In this document: one piece after another, positions 63,128 to 64,000 of the stretch | Numbering within the stretch: the stretch's first letter is position 1 | Layout: every line of letters starts with the position of its first letter | Assembly (NCBI GenBank): GCA_963629395.1 | Contig: CAVGIV010000001.1 | Coordinates: 1 to 64,000 of the forward strand | Source of the DNA: CAG-791 sp963629395 | Lineage (GTDB): Bacteria; Bacillota; Clostridia; Lachnospirales; Lachnospiraceae | Length of the DNA stretch: 64,000 nt | Reading direction: 5' to 3' | Translations under genes and position numbers: made by a program | Notes under the pieces: model-generated | The model's database searches: none | Told to the model about the DNA's origin: nothing | What the model saw: the letters and a program-made list of their open reading frames with translations, nothing else

Positions 63128-63763
63128 TCAACCGTTTCCTTTCTGTGCTTCCATCCAGTCCGGAAGCTGTGCAAGGCTTGGCAGCACCGCATCCGCAAGG
63201 CGATGCATCTCCTCGTCCGCCGGAATCAGATCCGGGATCATAACCGTGCACATTCCTGCATTTCGTCCGGCCCGTACTCCGTTAAAGCTGTCCTCTACCA
63301 CAAGACAATCCTGCGGACTTTGTCCCATTTGCCTTGCCGCCTCCAGGAAGATATCCGGGAACGGCTTTCCCCGTTCCAGAGTATTCCCGCTGATCACAAG
63401 ATCAAAATACTCTTCCATTCCTGTCATAGCAAGGTACCGATCCGCGACCTCCTTGGCGCTGGATGTAGCTATAGCCGCGGGAATCTTCTTCTGCTGCAGC
63501 CACAGAAGGCACTCCCTGGCCCCCGGCTTTAGCTCGATTCCATTCTCCCGGAGCTCTTCCTCCACCGCTTCGGAGCGAACCTTGCGCAGCGCTTCCACAT
63601 CGTATCCCCATTCCCGCAGGAGCCGGTCGATGTTCACACGGCTCCTTCCGATCAGCTGATAATACTGCTCTCTGGAAAGGCCGGCCTTCATCCAGCCATG
63701 ACCGTAGATCTTCTCACTGTCATACAAGGTCCCATCCATATCGAAAATCACTGCGCGTATCAT
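63128..63763 (-). CDS. HAD superfamily phosphatase (beta-phosphoglucomutase-like)
   Basis: A 211-residue protein: AVIFDMDGTLYDSE nucleophile loop, a helical cap domain, AIATSSAKEVAD, LVISGNTLERGKPFPDIFLEAA with the catalytic Lys, and LVVEDSFNGVRAGRNAGM. It hydrolyses a small phosphorylated metabolite or acts as a phosphomutase; the specificity cannot be read. ATG 63763 has GGAGG 6 nt upstream. Confidence 0.93.
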   Translation of the reverse strand: MIRAVIFDMDGTLYDSEKIYGHGWMKAGLSREQYYQLIGRSRVNIDRLLREWGYDVEALRKVRSEAVEEELRENGIELKPGARECLLWLQQKKIPAAIATSSAKEVADRYLAMTGMEEYFDLVISGNTLERGKPFPDIFLEAARQMGQSPQDCLVVEDSFNGVRAGRNAGMCTVMIPDLIPADEEMHRLADAVLPSLAQLPDWMEAQKGNG

Positions 63764-63876
63764 ATACTTCCTCCGTAACCATTCAGGCTTCGCTTTCGCC
63801 AAACATAACATCGGGGAAGTGCCGACAGGATCAGCACTTCCCCCCTTAAAGCTGCGCTCTTTATATTCTTATGTCC

Positions 63877-63967
63877 GTTTAACACCTGCCATATTTCAAC
63901 GTGAGCCTTCTGCCTGCAGGCATATTCACGATTGAAATTGGCAGGCGGCGAAGGCGCGAAGCGCCTT
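63877..63967 (+). repeat. 91-bp palindromic intergenic repeat, copy 2
   Basis: Same element and orientation as 60058-60148: GTTTA-ACACCTGCC start, TTTCAACGTGA and TTCACGATTGAAA arms, then GGCGCGAAGCGCC. The central loop differs but keeps a CTGC-ct-GCAG core. It lies upstream of the HAD gene, near the right edge; no gene is visible in 63764-64000. Confidence 0.85.
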
Positions 63968-64000
63968 TACCGAACTACAATATTGGACACGATATCCTTG

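Overview
The window looks like a chromosomal segment of a GC-rich member of the class Clostridia, most likely Lachnospiraceae. The reasons are strong AAGGAG-type ribosome binding sites before most genes, the Gram-positive GatD/MurT pair, MATE, CmpB and DUF6077-like membrane families, a Rae1/YacP-type NYN domain, and densely packed genes that often overlap by ATGA. No rRNA, tRNA, integrase, transposase or CRISPR array was seen. A 140-base run of N (37758-37897) interrupts one gene.

Layout. 1-4.4 kb: a TetM-like GTPase fused to a Rae1-like NYN nuclease, and purC. 4.4-11.2 kb: surface-polysaccharide genes (radical SAM protein, UDP-galactopyranose-mutase-like flavoprotein, DUF6077-like and DUF6044-like membrane proteins). 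11.2-43.7 kb: one long minus-strand operon for a phage-tail-like extracellular contractile injection system (eCIS). 43.9-49.3 kb: more surface-glycan genes (GT2, AlgX/DHHW-like, MBOAT, flippase). 49.2-61.3 kb: cell-wall genes (GatD, MurT, L,D-transpeptidase, MurF, Ddl) mixed with DUF1624, MATE, TcdA and ABC-F. 61.6-63.8 kb: HD, CmpB and HAD proteins.

The eCIS operon is the centrepiece. Read along the minus strand it encodes: sheath, tube, tail-assembly protein, a small -1-frame protein, a second tube protein, a repeat-containing 898-residue protein in the tape-measure position, LysM adaptor, hub, spike, gp25, two baseplate J proteins, a tail protein I-like protein, a 571-residue baseplate or fibre-associated protein, a single-pass membrane protein with a possible pseudokinase fold, a membrane-tethered MORN-repeat protein, a PAAR-like tip, two membrane sensors with degenerate cyclase-like domains, a putative papain-fold effector, a paralogue of the effector's C-terminal domain, an AAA+ ATPase, a DUF4255 terminator and a LysM lipoprotein. 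No capsid, portal, terminase or lysis gene is present, so this is not a prophage. No TssJLM or ClpV is present, so it is not a type VI system. The many membrane-anchored accessory proteins suggest that assembly or firing is tied to the cell envelope.

Four observations stand out. (1) The small gene after the tail-assembly gene has no ATG, GTG or TTG start and lies in the -1 frame, behind a perfect A AAT TTT slippery heptamer with an AAGGAGG 13 nt upstream: a programmed frameshift like those of phage tail chaperones. (2) The effector carries a His253/Cys348 permuted papain-like core and ends in a helical domain shared with its neighbour; after its stop codon the same frame continues for 35 protein-like residues. 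(3) A 149-166 bp intergenic element occurs three times, with compensatory changes in its stems and a conserved GAGA tetraloop, which suggests a structured RNA. (4) A tetracycline-protection-like GTPase is fused to a ribosome-associated endonuclease domain.
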